DNA from: Bacteroidales bacterium
Lineage (GTDB): Bacteria > Bacteroidota > Bacteroidia > Bacteroidales > UBA932
Direction of reading: 5' to 3'
Length of the DNA: 51,337 bases
Assembly (NCBI GenBank): GCA_017439305.1
Contig: JAFSJK010000082.1
Coordinates: 1-51,337 of the forward strand
A program made the position numbers and the translations under genes. Below the pieces are notes generated by a model that made no database searches, had not been told where the DNA came from, and saw nothing but the letters and a program-made list of their open reading frames with translations. Of this stretch, positions 17,156 to 25,128 are shown piece by piece. The number at the start of each line of letters is the position of its first letter. Position 1 is the stretch's first letter.

Positions 17156-20068
17156 TTACAGCGTCTTCAACGCTTCCCGGAGCACCCGGTCGGCACGGTC
17201 GATGAGGTCCTTCGTGCCGGAGCCGTCGTTGACGTACTGGATCACCATGTCGGCGAAGTCGATGGCTTCACGGAGCTTGGTGTTCTTGTTCGGAATCTCC
17301 TTGGTTTCCACCACCAGGCGCAGCAGGGCGTCCAGGTCCTCAGGTTCGGCCAGGTTGCCGGGGCGCATCGTGTTGATGGCCGCGTTCAGGGCCGACGTGG
17401 CCTTGGTGACGGTCTCCTGCTTCAGGGAACGGGGCTTCGCCGCATTCACGGCCTCGGCGGCAGCAAGCTGCTCCAGCATCCGCGCGTAGCCGTTCGGAGC
17501 CCAGGGGGCGAAGGCCGGGACCTTGGTTTCCAGCGCATTCCAGGCATCCTGCGCAGTCACGCGGGAGCGGGCGATGCGGATGGCCTGATCCAGGTAAGTC
17601 TTGTCCACGCCGCGGGTCTTCTTCGCCTTCTTTCCCTGCGTGAGGACGTTCAGGCGCAGGTAGTGCGTACTGTGGTCCGTCATGTAATAGTCGGGATAGA
17701 AGGTCTTGTCACCCAAGGTCAGGGAATACAGCGGACCACCCGTGTCGTCTTTTGCCTTGGCACCCTGGAGGACGATGTCCCCGAGGTCCGGATTCAGCTC
17801 GAATTCGGCCTGGTCCCAGACCGTGATGTCCGGTGTAGCCATCACCAGCGGGCCGTACATCAGCGCGCCTTCCCACATCGGGGCGAAGGGAGTGCGGGCC
17901 TCGTTGACCCCCGTGGCGGCCAGGTCCATCTTGTCGGGACCGAAGTGGATATGCTTGCCGAAGGGCATCGTCACTTCCACCTTGTCGCCGGCCTTCCACT
18001 CCCGTTCGGGGATTTCCACATAGGAGGAAGGCTGGTACTGTGCCGCGATTTCACGGCCGTTCAGCTTCACGCCGAAGCCTTCCGTCGCCCAGTACGGAAC
18101 CCGGAGCTTCAGGGCGAACTTGCCACCCTTTTCGACGGTGATGACGGAGTTCTCCGCGGGCCAGGCGCATTCCTGCCGGATGGCGACGTCCTTTTCGTCC
18201 CAACGGGCCGTCGTCGGCAGGTAGAGGGCCACCCATAACGTGTTGTCAGACACGAAATAAGCCGCCTCCTGGTATTTCACGTGATTCTCCGCACCGGTGC
18301 CGCCGCAGCAGGTAGACTGGGGCGTCTCGCTGCCGAAGGGCTTGGTCGCATTCATGCCCACGGCATATTGATAGCACACGCCATACTCGTGCGGATTCAC
18401 CGACCCCACGAGCTGGTTGTATAGCACCCGCTCGTAGTAGTCCATATAGCGCGCATCGTCCGGATTGTAACCGTTCAGGTCCTTGGTGAGTTTCGCCAGG
18501 TTGTAGGCACAGCAGGTCTCGTTGATGTCCGGGTTCGGGAACAGGTTCCGGTTCCGGTCGGACTGGACGCTGGTGTTCATGGACATCATCTGGGAATAAG
18601 GCTGCCGGAACATCTCGCCGTTGCCCACGCCGCCCATCGCATAGGCGTAGCGGCCCTGGACCATCTCCCAGAAGTTACTGGCAATCCGGTAGTAATAAGG
18701 ATCTCCGTCCACGCGGTAGGTATTGATCGACCCGACAATCATCGGGATGTGCTGGTTCGCGTGGCGGGTGCGGATATCGTCGATGTTCTTGGAAAGCGGG
18801 TCGAAGAAAGCCGGGGAAACAAAGCACTCGGCCGCTTCCAGCAGACGCGCTTTCTCCGTCGGGTCGGAAACCATCGCGGACAGGCGCGAAAGGGATTCCT
18901 GCATGCCGCCCACCTCGCCGGCGATGTACATGTTCCACATCTCGTAACGGTTGCCGGGCCGGGCCTGACGCTCCGCCTTGTCGCCGTCCATCTTCACGTA
19001 AGTCCTGTAATGCAGGCGGTTCCACACCCACAGGCCCATATCCTTCGCAATGAGGAGAGCCTTTGCGGAAAGCTCGGGATCGTCGACGTTCACGGCGATG
19101 TCGATAAGGCCCGCCAGCTGCTTGTGGATGGAGTAGTACGGCGCCCAGACTCCTTTTTCATTATTGTAGGGGGCGTATTTCTCGATCAGCACGGGATGCT
19201 GGGCCGGAATGGCGTTGATATAGCCGTAACCGTAGCTCCGGCAGTCTTTCTTATACTCGTTGAACGCGCTCCAGGTCCCTTCCAAAGCGGCAAATTCCTC
19301 CTCCGGAACCAGGTCCCGGGCCTCCCGGTAGCGGCCCAAGGCATCGTCCCAGACGAACGTCATTTCCTGGCAGGCGCGGAGCTCGTCCACCATCCGGCGG
19401 ATATTCTTCCGGAGGGCATCCTTCAGGGCCGGATCGTCCGTCCCGGCGAAAGCGAAGGCCAGGGCCGACATATAATGGCCGGAACCGTGCCCCTTGAGCT
19501 TGGTGGTCGGGGAATCCCAGCCGTCGGACCGTGTATAACCTTCCGTGGGAAGGCCGTAGGTGTCCCGGTAGTTGTACAGCTGCTGGGTGATGTCCAGGGA
19601 CAGGAGATTACGGACATCCAGGTCGCGGTTGGAAGTGAGCCGGTTCTCGCCGATGAGCCGGACACTGCCGAGCGGCAGCGGACGGGCCACGGGCGTGGGA
19701 GCCGGGACGGCGGCTGCAGCGGCGACCACGGTTACCTGCGCATCCAGCGGGTAACCATTGTCCGTCGTATTGTCTCCCAGGATGTATCCCCGGACCGTAT
19801 AGGCGGAGCCGGCCGGCAGGGAGGCCTCCTCCTCTTCGGTCTCCCGGAGGGAATTGGTCCATTTGACCTGCCTCCAGGCACCGGTCCCGTCGGCATAGGT
19901 TACCCAGACCAGGTAAGGAAGGCGAGGGGCGGTCCCTTCGGGGGCATCCACCTGCACCGCAGTCACTTCGCGGATGGTTTTCACCGTCTTTTTACCGGAG
20001 CGGGCGGACACGGCCACGACCGGGATGAGCAGAAAAAGGACGACAGGAATGACAAGCCGGACTTTCAT
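17156..20068 (-). CDS. GH127-superfamily (GH146-like) beta-L-arabinofuranosidase, DUF1680 type
   Basis: This 970-residue secreted enzyme has a signal peptide (about 1-23), an Ig-like N-terminal region (about 30-130), an (alpha/alpha)6 barrel with GHGSGHYMSALAFAFAG, and two cysteine pairs, ETCCAYN (Cys519-Cys520) and STCCGGTGAENH (Cys587-Cys588). These are the zinc/nucleophile cysteines of DUF1680 enzymes; the CCGGTG.EN form is closer to GH146 than to the CACCPSNI form of the gene at position 1. A helical C-terminal region of about 150 residues follows the beta domain. Members remove terminal beta-L-arabinofuranose. It converges on the peptidase series and has its own promoter. The ATG at 20068 starts the signal peptide behind the -7 box at 20094-20101. 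Confidence 0.85.
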   Translation of the reverse strand: MKVRLVIPVVLFLLIPVVAVSARSGKKTVKTIREVTAVQVDAPEGTAPRLPYLVWVTYADGTGAWRQVKWTNSLRETEEEEASLPAGSAYTVRGYILGDNTTDNGYPLDAQVTVVAAAAAVPAPTPVARPLPLGSVRLIGENRLTSNRDLDVRNLLSLDITQQLYNYRDTYGLPTEGYTRSDGWDSPTTKLKGHGSGHYMSALAFAFAGTDDPALKDALRKNIRRMVDELRACQEMTFVWDDALGRYREARDLVPEEEFAALEGTWSAFNEYKKDCRSYGYGYINAIPAQHPVLIEKYAPYNNEKGVWAPYYSIHKQLAGLIDIAVNVDDPELSAKALLIAKDMGLWVWNRLHYRTYVKMDGDKAERQARPGNRYEMWNMYIAGEVGGMQESLSRLSAMVSDPTEKARLLEAAECFVSPAFFDPLSKNIDDIRTRHANQHIPMIVGSINTYRVDGDPYYYRIASNFWEMVQGRYAYAMGGVGNGEMFRQPYSQMMSMNTSVQSDRNRNLFPNPDINETCCAYNLAKLTKDLNGYNPDDARYMDYYERVLYNQLVGSVNPHEYGVCYQYAVGMNATKPFGSETPQSTCCGGTGAENHVKYQEAAYFVSDNTLWVALYLPTTARWDEKDVAIRQECAWPAENSVITVEKGGKFALKLRVPYWATEGFGVKLNGREIAAQYQPSSYVEIPEREWKAGDKVEVTMPFGKHIHFGPDKMDLAATGVNEARTPFAPMWEGALMYGPLVMATPDITVWDQAEFELNPDLGDIVLQGAKAKDDTGGPLYSLTLGDKTFYPDYYMTDHSTHYLRLNVLTQGKKAKKTRGVDKTYLDQAIRIARSRVTAQDAWNALETKVPAFAPWAPNGYARMLEQLAAAEAVNAAKPRSLKQETVTKATSALNAAINTMRPGNLAEPEDLDALLRLVVETKEIPNKNTKLREAIDFADMVIQYVNDGSGTKDLIDRADRVLREALKTL

Positions 20069-20093
20069 GATGGTTCTCGTTTTAGCGTTTTTC

Positions 20094-20101
20094 CAAAGAT
20101 A
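20094..20101 (-). promoter_or_regulatory. Promoter -7 box of the GH127/GH146-type gene
   Basis: The minus strand reads TATCTTTG, a perfect TAnnTTTG, 25 bases before the ATG at 20068. No clear -33 box at the standard spacing. Confidence 0.55.
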
Positions 20102-20171
20102 ACGCAAAACGGAACATTATTTTGTAAAAATAGTCCGGATGGATAAGAGAATCATCCAAAAGATGGCCGCA

Positions 20172-20645
20172 TCAATACCCGAGCCCCCCGAAAATCTCTT
20201 CCAGTTTCTTCTCCAACTCTGAGAATGCGCCTTCCAGCTTTTCCGTATTGAACAGATTCTCCAGGTATTCCTCGAACTCCCCGGCATGTTCCCCGAGGAC
20301 ATCCGTGAAACCTTCCAAGTACGCAGGAAGGGCTTCTTTCAGTTCTTCCAGGAACGCCGCAGACTGCTCGATCCCGTTTTCGAGAAGGAGGGCGTGATAA
20401 CGGCCGATGGACTTGGCCGCCAGGTCCCTTTCCGCTTTCGTATATCTTTTTCCGGAGGTATGGTACTCCTCCACCAGCTTATCAAACTGGTTCATGGACC
20501 GTTGCCAGTCCGTTGCCTGATAATTGACGCAGAGCTGCTCCGTCCTGTTTACAAATATGTTCAGTTTCTGCGGAACGCTGTAGCGGGAACAGGCACCCGC
20601 TGCAACCAGCATCGCCAAAACAACAAGGACCTTAAAAAATCTCAT
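20172..20645 (-). CDS. Small lipoprotein, last gene of the tubulin/actin-like operon
   Basis: This 157-residue lipoprotein (lipobox Cys19, VAAGACSRYS) is mostly helical, with an acidic C-terminal half rich in Glu/Leu. I do not recognise a function. It shares a clear pattern with the lipoprotein at 41145-41591: NRTEQ/NRVERN near the N-terminus, a conserved Tyr-rich middle, and IGRYHALLLENGIEQ versus IGRYHAILVDHGIKQ. The family may be the Bacteroides DUF6565 group (from memory, unverified). It starts 6 bases after the TM2-protein gene, making it the promoter-distal gene of the nine-gene operon. A TTG two codons upstream would also be in frame; the ATG at 20645 is preferred. Confidence 0.8.
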   Translation of the reverse strand: MRFFKVLVVLAMLVAAGACSRYSVPQKLNIFVNRTEQLCVNYQATDWQRSMNQFDKLVEEYHTSGKRYTKAERDLAAKSIGRYHALLLENGIEQSAAFLEELKEALPAYLEGFTDVLGEHAGEFEEYLENLFNTEKLEGAFSELEKKLEEIFGGLGY

Positions 20646-20651
20646 ATGCAA

Positions 20652-21011
20652 TTACAAAGAAACCTCTTCCTCTTGTTTCTGCTCGATTTCCTCCGGCTTT
20701 TCGACAACCGACCCGACGATAGTGACGGTATTCTGGGGCTGACTGGCCGTGGCAGGGGTCGTATCCTGCCGGGGCGCTTCCCGCACGGGAGGCTTAGCGG
20801 GCGAAGGCGCGACGGACGGAGCCGGTTCGAAATTCTTTCCGCCTGCAACCAGATAATAGAGGGCATCGATCACACCCAGGACCGCAGGGATACCTGTCCA
20901 GCAGAACAGCAGGTAGAGAATGCCCCTCCCCCAATGCTCCAGATAAAAATGGTGGATTCCCAGGCCGCCCAGGAAAAAGGCGAGTACGATGGCGACGGTT
21001 TTGTTTTTCAT
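20652..21011 (-). CDS. TM2-domain membrane protein
   Basis: This 119-residue protein begins with a TM2 domain: a first membrane helix (AIVLAFFLGGLGIHHFYLE, about 6-24), a short turn, and a second (LYLLFCWTGIPAVLGVIDAL, about 31-52). TM2 proteins are inner-membrane proteins of unknown biochemical role. The remaining 60 residues are a Pro/Ala-rich tail ending in a Glu/Gln-rich segment, probably disordered and possibly a docking tail. The gene lies 16 bases after the LRR gene and 6 bases before the terminal lipoprotein gene. The ATG at 21011 is chosen over an earlier in-frame start because it places the first helix at the N-terminus, as in the family. Confidence 0.85.
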   Translation of the reverse strand: MKNKTVAIVLAFFLGGLGIHHFYLEHWGRGILYLLFCWTGIPAVLGVIDALYYLVAGGKNFEPAPSVAPSPAKPPVREAPRQDTTPATASQPQNTVTIVGSVVEKPEEIEQKQEEEVSL

Positions 21012-21027
21012 GACGGGGAGGATAAGA

Positions 21028-22620
21028 CTATAGATTCCACTTGATAATGACAGGATCCGTCGTAGCAAGAGGCACGTCTTCCACAAAGATCTGGACCAGC
21101 AATTTCAACCGGGTCTTTACACCGTCCAGGTGGAATTCGCTGAGAGGAAGGCGCATCCGGAAATCGGAGAACTGGGAGGACGCATATTTCGGCGAAAAGA
21201 CGGCGCTGGAACAAACCTGCCCGTCTATCGTGCAATAGGATCCGTTCCTGTCCTGGACCGGTTTGCCGTTCTCGTGGAAAAGGAACAGGACACATCTCCC
21301 GTTCTTCCCCGCGCAGTTGTTCGCCTTGAAAGAGACGAGGCCATCCAGATAGGCCCCCGCCGAACCCAAACCGCTCTCGAGATGGAAAGAAGAGATACGG
21401 ATACAGGAAGGACCCGTCCAGGAATAGGGGTAGCTCTTTTCCTCTCCGACTTGTTTCCCCTTGGCAAAGAAGGATATGCGCCACTCGAGCTTCTCCGGAT
21501 GGCCGCCCAGATGGAACTCCGTATAGGGCAGGGTCAGGACAATCTGTGAAAACCGGCTTTGGACGAATTTCGGATTCAATTCGGTCCAGACGCCGACCTG
21601 GCCGCCGGACAGGCAGCAGTCATTGTTCATATCCTTCAACGGACTTCCGTCGCTATGGTACAAACGGGCCTCGACACGGACGGGAATCCCTTCCAGGAAT
21701 TTGGTCACGCAAGAAAACAGCAGGGCGACCGACCCTCCGTTCTGAATGGAATACCGGTCCTGGACCGAAATGGTCTCAACCCAGGCATCCGGACGCGTCT
21801 CCTTCTTGATGGAATGCTGTTCCACACTGGACACAAGGGCGGCCAATTCCTTTTTGCGAATGTCGGCGATTTCGGGCGTCTTGGGGGTCACGGGGACTTC
21901 CGGTTCTGCCGGAGCCACGGGTTTTTCCGCGACCGGTTTTTCTGCAGCCGGTTTTGCAGAAACCGGCTTGTCTTTTGTCACCAGGTTGAAAGCCTGCCAT
22001 GCGGAATCTTCCCTGTAAGCGGGCAGGGAACCGACGGTAACCAGGACCTGGCAATCCGGAGCGGAAAGACCGGAAAAGGCCGTCGGATCCACTTCGGGCG
22101 GCGTTTCAGCCCGAAGGGAAATCCGTTTCAGCCGACGGCAGCTCCCGAACGCAAAACGGCCGATCTGCAAGGGCGAAGCGCCCAGGGATACGGACTCCAG
22201 GGAAACGCAATTCATGAACGCCATCTCCCCAATCTCAGCCAACTGATCCGCCGCCCGGACTTCCTCCAGCTGGCGTGCGCCGAAAAAGGCCTTTCCGTCC
22301 ACCCTCCGGAGGCCCTTTGGAAGCACGATGGCCTTCAGCGTCTGCGCCTTGGAGAACATGTAACCGCCGATTTCATCCCGTTCCGTAACCGCACGGGCAT
22401 CCTCGGCAAAACCGCCGGGAACGATCCGGACCCCGGAAAGGTCCAGGCGCTCCAGGACGGGAGCGTGAAGACAATCCTTGCTCCCCTCGCAGCCGCACAT
22501 GCTCCGCAACAAAGTCACATCCGCTCCGTTGATCTCTCCGGAAAGGGCCAGTTCCTTGACATTGGATGTATCCGGAAGTTGCTGGGCAAGTGTTCCGGCG
22601 GTCAATCGCTCAAGCCGCAT
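21028..22620 (-). CDS. Leucine-rich-repeat protein (BspA-like repeats) with two beta domains, no signal peptide
   Basis: This 530-residue protein starts with LRR_5/BspA-type repeats (about 20-205; for example IGEMAFMNCVSLESVSLG and IGRFAFGSCRRLKRISL). A Lys/Pro/Ala/Glu linker with repeated AEKPV units (about 220-250) follows, then two similar beta-rich domains (about 280-400 and 405-530), both with YHSDGSPL/FHENGKPV turns and endings of the TEFHLGG/SEFHLDG type. No signal peptide or membrane segment is visible, so it is probably cytoplasmic and a binding or scaffold component. It begins one base after the stop of the upstream gene, inside the operon. BspA repeats usually occur on secreted proteins, so an intracellular copy is unusual. 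Function unknown. Confidence 0.75.
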   Translation of the reverse strand: MRLERLTAGTLAQQLPDTSNVKELALSGEINGADVTLLRSMCGCEGSKDCLHAPVLERLDLSGVRIVPGGFAEDARAVTERDEIGGYMFSKAQTLKAIVLPKGLRRVDGKAFFGARQLEEVRAADQLAEIGEMAFMNCVSLESVSLGASPLQIGRFAFGSCRRLKRISLRAETPPEVDPTAFSGLSAPDCQVLVTVGSLPAYREDSAWQAFNLVTKDKPVSAKPAAEKPVAEKPVAPAEPEVPVTPKTPEIADIRKKELAALVSSVEQHSIKKETRPDAWVETISVQDRYSIQNGGSVALLFSCVTKFLEGIPVRVEARLYHSDGSPLKDMNNDCCLSGGQVGVWTELNPKFVQSRFSQIVLTLPYTEFHLGGHPEKLEWRISFFAKGKQVGEEKSYPYSWTGPSCIRISSFHLESGLGSAGAYLDGLVSFKANNCAGKNGRCVLFLFHENGKPVQDRNGSYCTIDGQVCSSAVFSPKYASSQFSDFRMRLPLSEFHLDGVKTRLKLLVQIFVEDVPLATTDPVIIKWNL

Positions 22621-22621
22621 A

Positions 22622-24283
22622 TCAATTCCTCATGTATTGTTCCTTCAATTCCAGCAGGCGCGGGTTGTCAGGACGCCACTGAAGCATCTTGCTCAGGTGT
22701 TCGAGCATCTCAGGAGTAAAACGGCCGTGCGTTGCGCGCAGCAGCGTTTCCAGTTGTTCGATACCCTCGTCCACTTCATGGTCGATGGCCGCTTGGATTT
22801 CGTCATTGGCACGATGCAGCCGGCCGTTGATCAGAAAACGCATGAAGCCGGGACGGAAATCATCCCGGGCCTGCCGCAACTGCTGGACCGCCTGGCCGAA
22901 TTCGGCCTGCTCCAGCAGAGGTGCCAGATTGTCCGCCTCCTTGTTGAACCGGTCGACGCTGCCGGTGGTCATCCGGATCAGCACAAGCACCACGATGAGG
23001 GCGGCCAGGACCGAGAATACCTTGGCCCCTTGCTTGAGATTGTACGTGGGCGGGACCTTGGATTTCTCCAGGGCGTCCTGGATCATGCTCTTGCCGTAAG
23101 CCGGCTCCACATGCAGATCCAGCGCAACCTCGAATTTCTTGTCCATCCGGTTGTTCCGGGCCAGGATCTCCCGAAGCTCCTTCTGCGCCGCCTGGATCTT
23201 GCCCGCGTTCTCTTCCATCTGCCGCGCCAGCTCCTCCGCCCGTTCCCGGTCAGCCTCGTTGAAACTGCCGCTCTTCTTGAAGAAGAGGAGGAAACGGCGG
23301 GCACGCACGTCCTTGCAGATTTTCTCCAGGGCTTTCTGCGCTTCGGAATACGCCGGGTAGGCCAGCGCGATCACCTTGTAATTGATCTCGGCTTTTTTCC
23401 TGTCCGAGATGCGCAGGTCCCAGTCGTCCTCGTTGAAGGCATCCACGTAGGGACTGCGGCGCTCCACGGCACTGATGATCTCATTGCAAAGGAACGTGCT
23501 CACACCGCTGTCCATCGCCACTTCCAGGATCGTCCGGTACTCCGGGAACTCCTCCCGCTCCGGGAGAGCGCCCAGCGGTTCGACCATCGACTTGACAAAC
23601 TGGATAAAGCCGCTCAGGTATTCCTCGGCGTTCTTGTCCGTCACGGTCCGCAGCGAACCTCCGTAGGAAGGGTCGTTGTCGACAATCTTCAGCAAGACCG
23701 GTGAATCGACCAGCGTAATCGAACGGAGGATGCCGGTCTTGAAATAGCAGACATCGGCAATCTCTGCCTCTTTCGGCTTGTATGGTTTTCCGTTGCGGTA
23801 CAGGTTGAACAATTCCACCTCACCCCGGCCGATGGGCATGGAGACCGACTCCAGGATATCGCCGGGAGCGAGAGTACTCCGGTTCGTGGACAGGACATAG
23901 AAACGCTGGCGTCCCACATAGACCAGAACCGTGATGGAGCCGTTTTCTTCTTCGATCTGAAGCTCCTGCAGCGGCTTTAACCCGTTATCGCCCGCATTGG
24001 AGACGGAATCCACTGCGGACCGCTTTGGCGCGGCGCTGTTCCGCTCCTTGCACACCTGGGCGACCATCTGGTTGCACAGGTCACGGTCAAAGTGATAGTC
24101 CGTCTGGCCGATGGTATAGATGGCATCCCAGTCCGTCCCGAAGCGCGGGTTCAGATAGGGGTCGGCAAAGGTATGGTCCGCACCCTTGTATACCCCCAGG
24201 TCAGAAACGGAATGTTCGATAATGAACTTGACGAACGCTTCCGGTATGGCAACCGTCCGTCCGTCAAACACAACAGAACTCAT
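22622..24283 (-). CDS. Unknown protein with coiled coil and single membrane anchor
   Basis: This 553-residue protein has no signal peptide. The first roughly 320 residues are globular and unrecognised. A charged coiled-coil region (about 335-395, ending NNRMDKKFE) precedes one strong membrane helix (FSVLAALIVVLVLIRM, about 422-440). After it come about 110 residues rich in helices (LLEQAEFGQAVQQLRQAR..., MLEHLSKMLQWRPDNPRL), resembling TPR-like repeats. The topology is therefore a large cytoplasmic N-domain and a small periplasmic C-domain. Its ATG overlaps the stop of the preceding coiled-coil gene by 4 bases, so the two are probably made together. It could link cytoplasmic NTPases to the periplasm (inference). 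Confidence 0.75.
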   Translation of the reverse strand: MSSVVFDGRTVAIPEAFVKFIIEHSVSDLGVYKGADHTFADPYLNPRFGTDWDAIYTIGQTDYHFDRDLCNQMVAQVCKERNSAAPKRSAVDSVSNAGDNGLKPLQELQIEEENGSITVLVYVGRQRFYVLSTNRSTLAPGDILESVSMPIGRGEVELFNLYRNGKPYKPKEAEIADVCYFKTGILRSITLVDSPVLLKIVDNDPSYGGSLRTVTDKNAEEYLSGFIQFVKSMVEPLGALPEREEFPEYRTILEVAMDSGVSTFLCNEIISAVERRSPYVDAFNEDDWDLRISDRKKAEINYKVIALAYPAYSEAQKALEKICKDVRARRFLLFFKKSGSFNEADRERAEELARQMEENAGKIQAAQKELREILARNNRMDKKFEVALDLHVEPAYGKSMIQDALEKSKVPPTYNLKQGAKVFSVLAALIVVLVLIRMTTGSVDRFNKEADNLAPLLEQAEFGQAVQQLRQARDDFRPGFMRFLINGRLHRANDEIQAAIDHEVDEGIEQLETLLRATHGRFTPEMLEHLSKMLQWRPDNPRLLELKEQYMRN

Positions 24284-25119
24284 AAGCAGGCGATTTTCAC
24301 CTTCGAGACCACCACCCAGGCATCGTCATCCCGCTCAACGCGACCGGGCTCGACAATCTCGATGCTCGAATAATTCTCGGGAGAGCCCTTGACCACTTCG
24401 CACGCGCCGATGATGCTGCGGAATGCCGTGGGATTCAGGTCCGGAACCAGAGAGAACTCCGCCTCCGTCTTCGACTTCGTGTTGATGACAGCCGTGGAAT
24501 TCGCCTTTCTCTCCTCGGAAAGGAACTCGACGGAGAAACCCTTGACACTCTCCTTGTAAGCGGCATAATAAGTCTTGGGCCTGGCCGCCTCTTCTTCGGC
24601 TTCACGCTGGCGACGGAAATCCTCTTCCTTGGCAGCCAGTTCATCCTGCATTGCCCGGACCTTCCGCTCCTGCTCTGCCATAAAAGCGTCCTGCTGGTCC
24701 TGGAGGATAGCCTGCACCTTACCGGGAAGGGCTTTTTCAAGACTGTTCAGGCGGGCTTCCAACTGGAAATAATCCGTCTTGCGCTGGTTGATCCGCTCGT
24801 CCAAGGCGTGCTTCGCTTCCTTGATAGCCTTCTGGTCCAGCAAATACACCGCGACGGCGGCAACGAGCGCCAGGCAGGAAAGGACAAGTTCCCAAGGGAT
24901 GTTGAGGGGCGTTTTTTCTACCGGCTCGTCTTCTTGGGCAGTGTTGGAATCAGCCTCCGCAGCAGCGTTATTCATGTTGGAAGAATCTTGTGCCGTCACT
25001 GTCGTTGAATCCTGGGCAGAAGTATTGGTCTGTGTCGTGTCGGCTTGTGCAAAGGAGACACAACACATCGTCACCAAGAGGAGGAGGGCGACGCCCCAAC
25101 GGATGATTCTATTATTCAT
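24280..25119 (-). CDS. Membrane-anchored coiled-coil protein of unknown function
   Basis: This 279-residue protein has an N-terminal signal peptide (about 1-25, ending SFAQA) and a low-complexity Thr/Ser/Asn/Gln/Asp stretch (about 26-70) that would be periplasmic. A membrane helix (LVLSCLALVAAVAVYLL, about 77-94), a long Lys/Glu/Gln coiled coil (about 98-175) and a C-terminal domain of about 100 residues follow, the last two on the cytoplasmic side. No family recognised. It lies 9 bases after the giant ATPase gene and overlaps the next gene by 4 bases. Coiled coil plus membrane anchor suggests an adaptor between the cytoskeletal-type NTPases and the membrane. Confidence 0.75.
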   Translation of the reverse strand: MNNRIIRWGVALLLLVTMCCVSFAQADTTQTNTSAQDSTTVTAQDSSNMNNAAAEADSNTAQEDEPVEKTPLNIPWELVLSCLALVAAVAVYLLDQKAIKEAKHALDERINQRKTDYFQLEARLNSLEKALPGKVQAILQDQQDAFMAEQERKVRAMQDELAAKEEDFRRQREAEEEAARPKTYYAAYKESVKGFSVEFLSEERKANSTAVINTKSKTEAEFSLVPDLNPTAFRSIIGACEVVKGSPENYSSIEIVEPGRVERDDDAWVVVSKVKIACL

Positions 25120-25128
25120 GGCTCAAAC

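Noticed and set aside
18749-20146. 465-codon plus-strand frame opposite the GH127/GH146-type gene
   Set aside because: Overlaps a well-supported enzyme; composition is Val/His/Gly/Arg-rich, typical of antisense translation.
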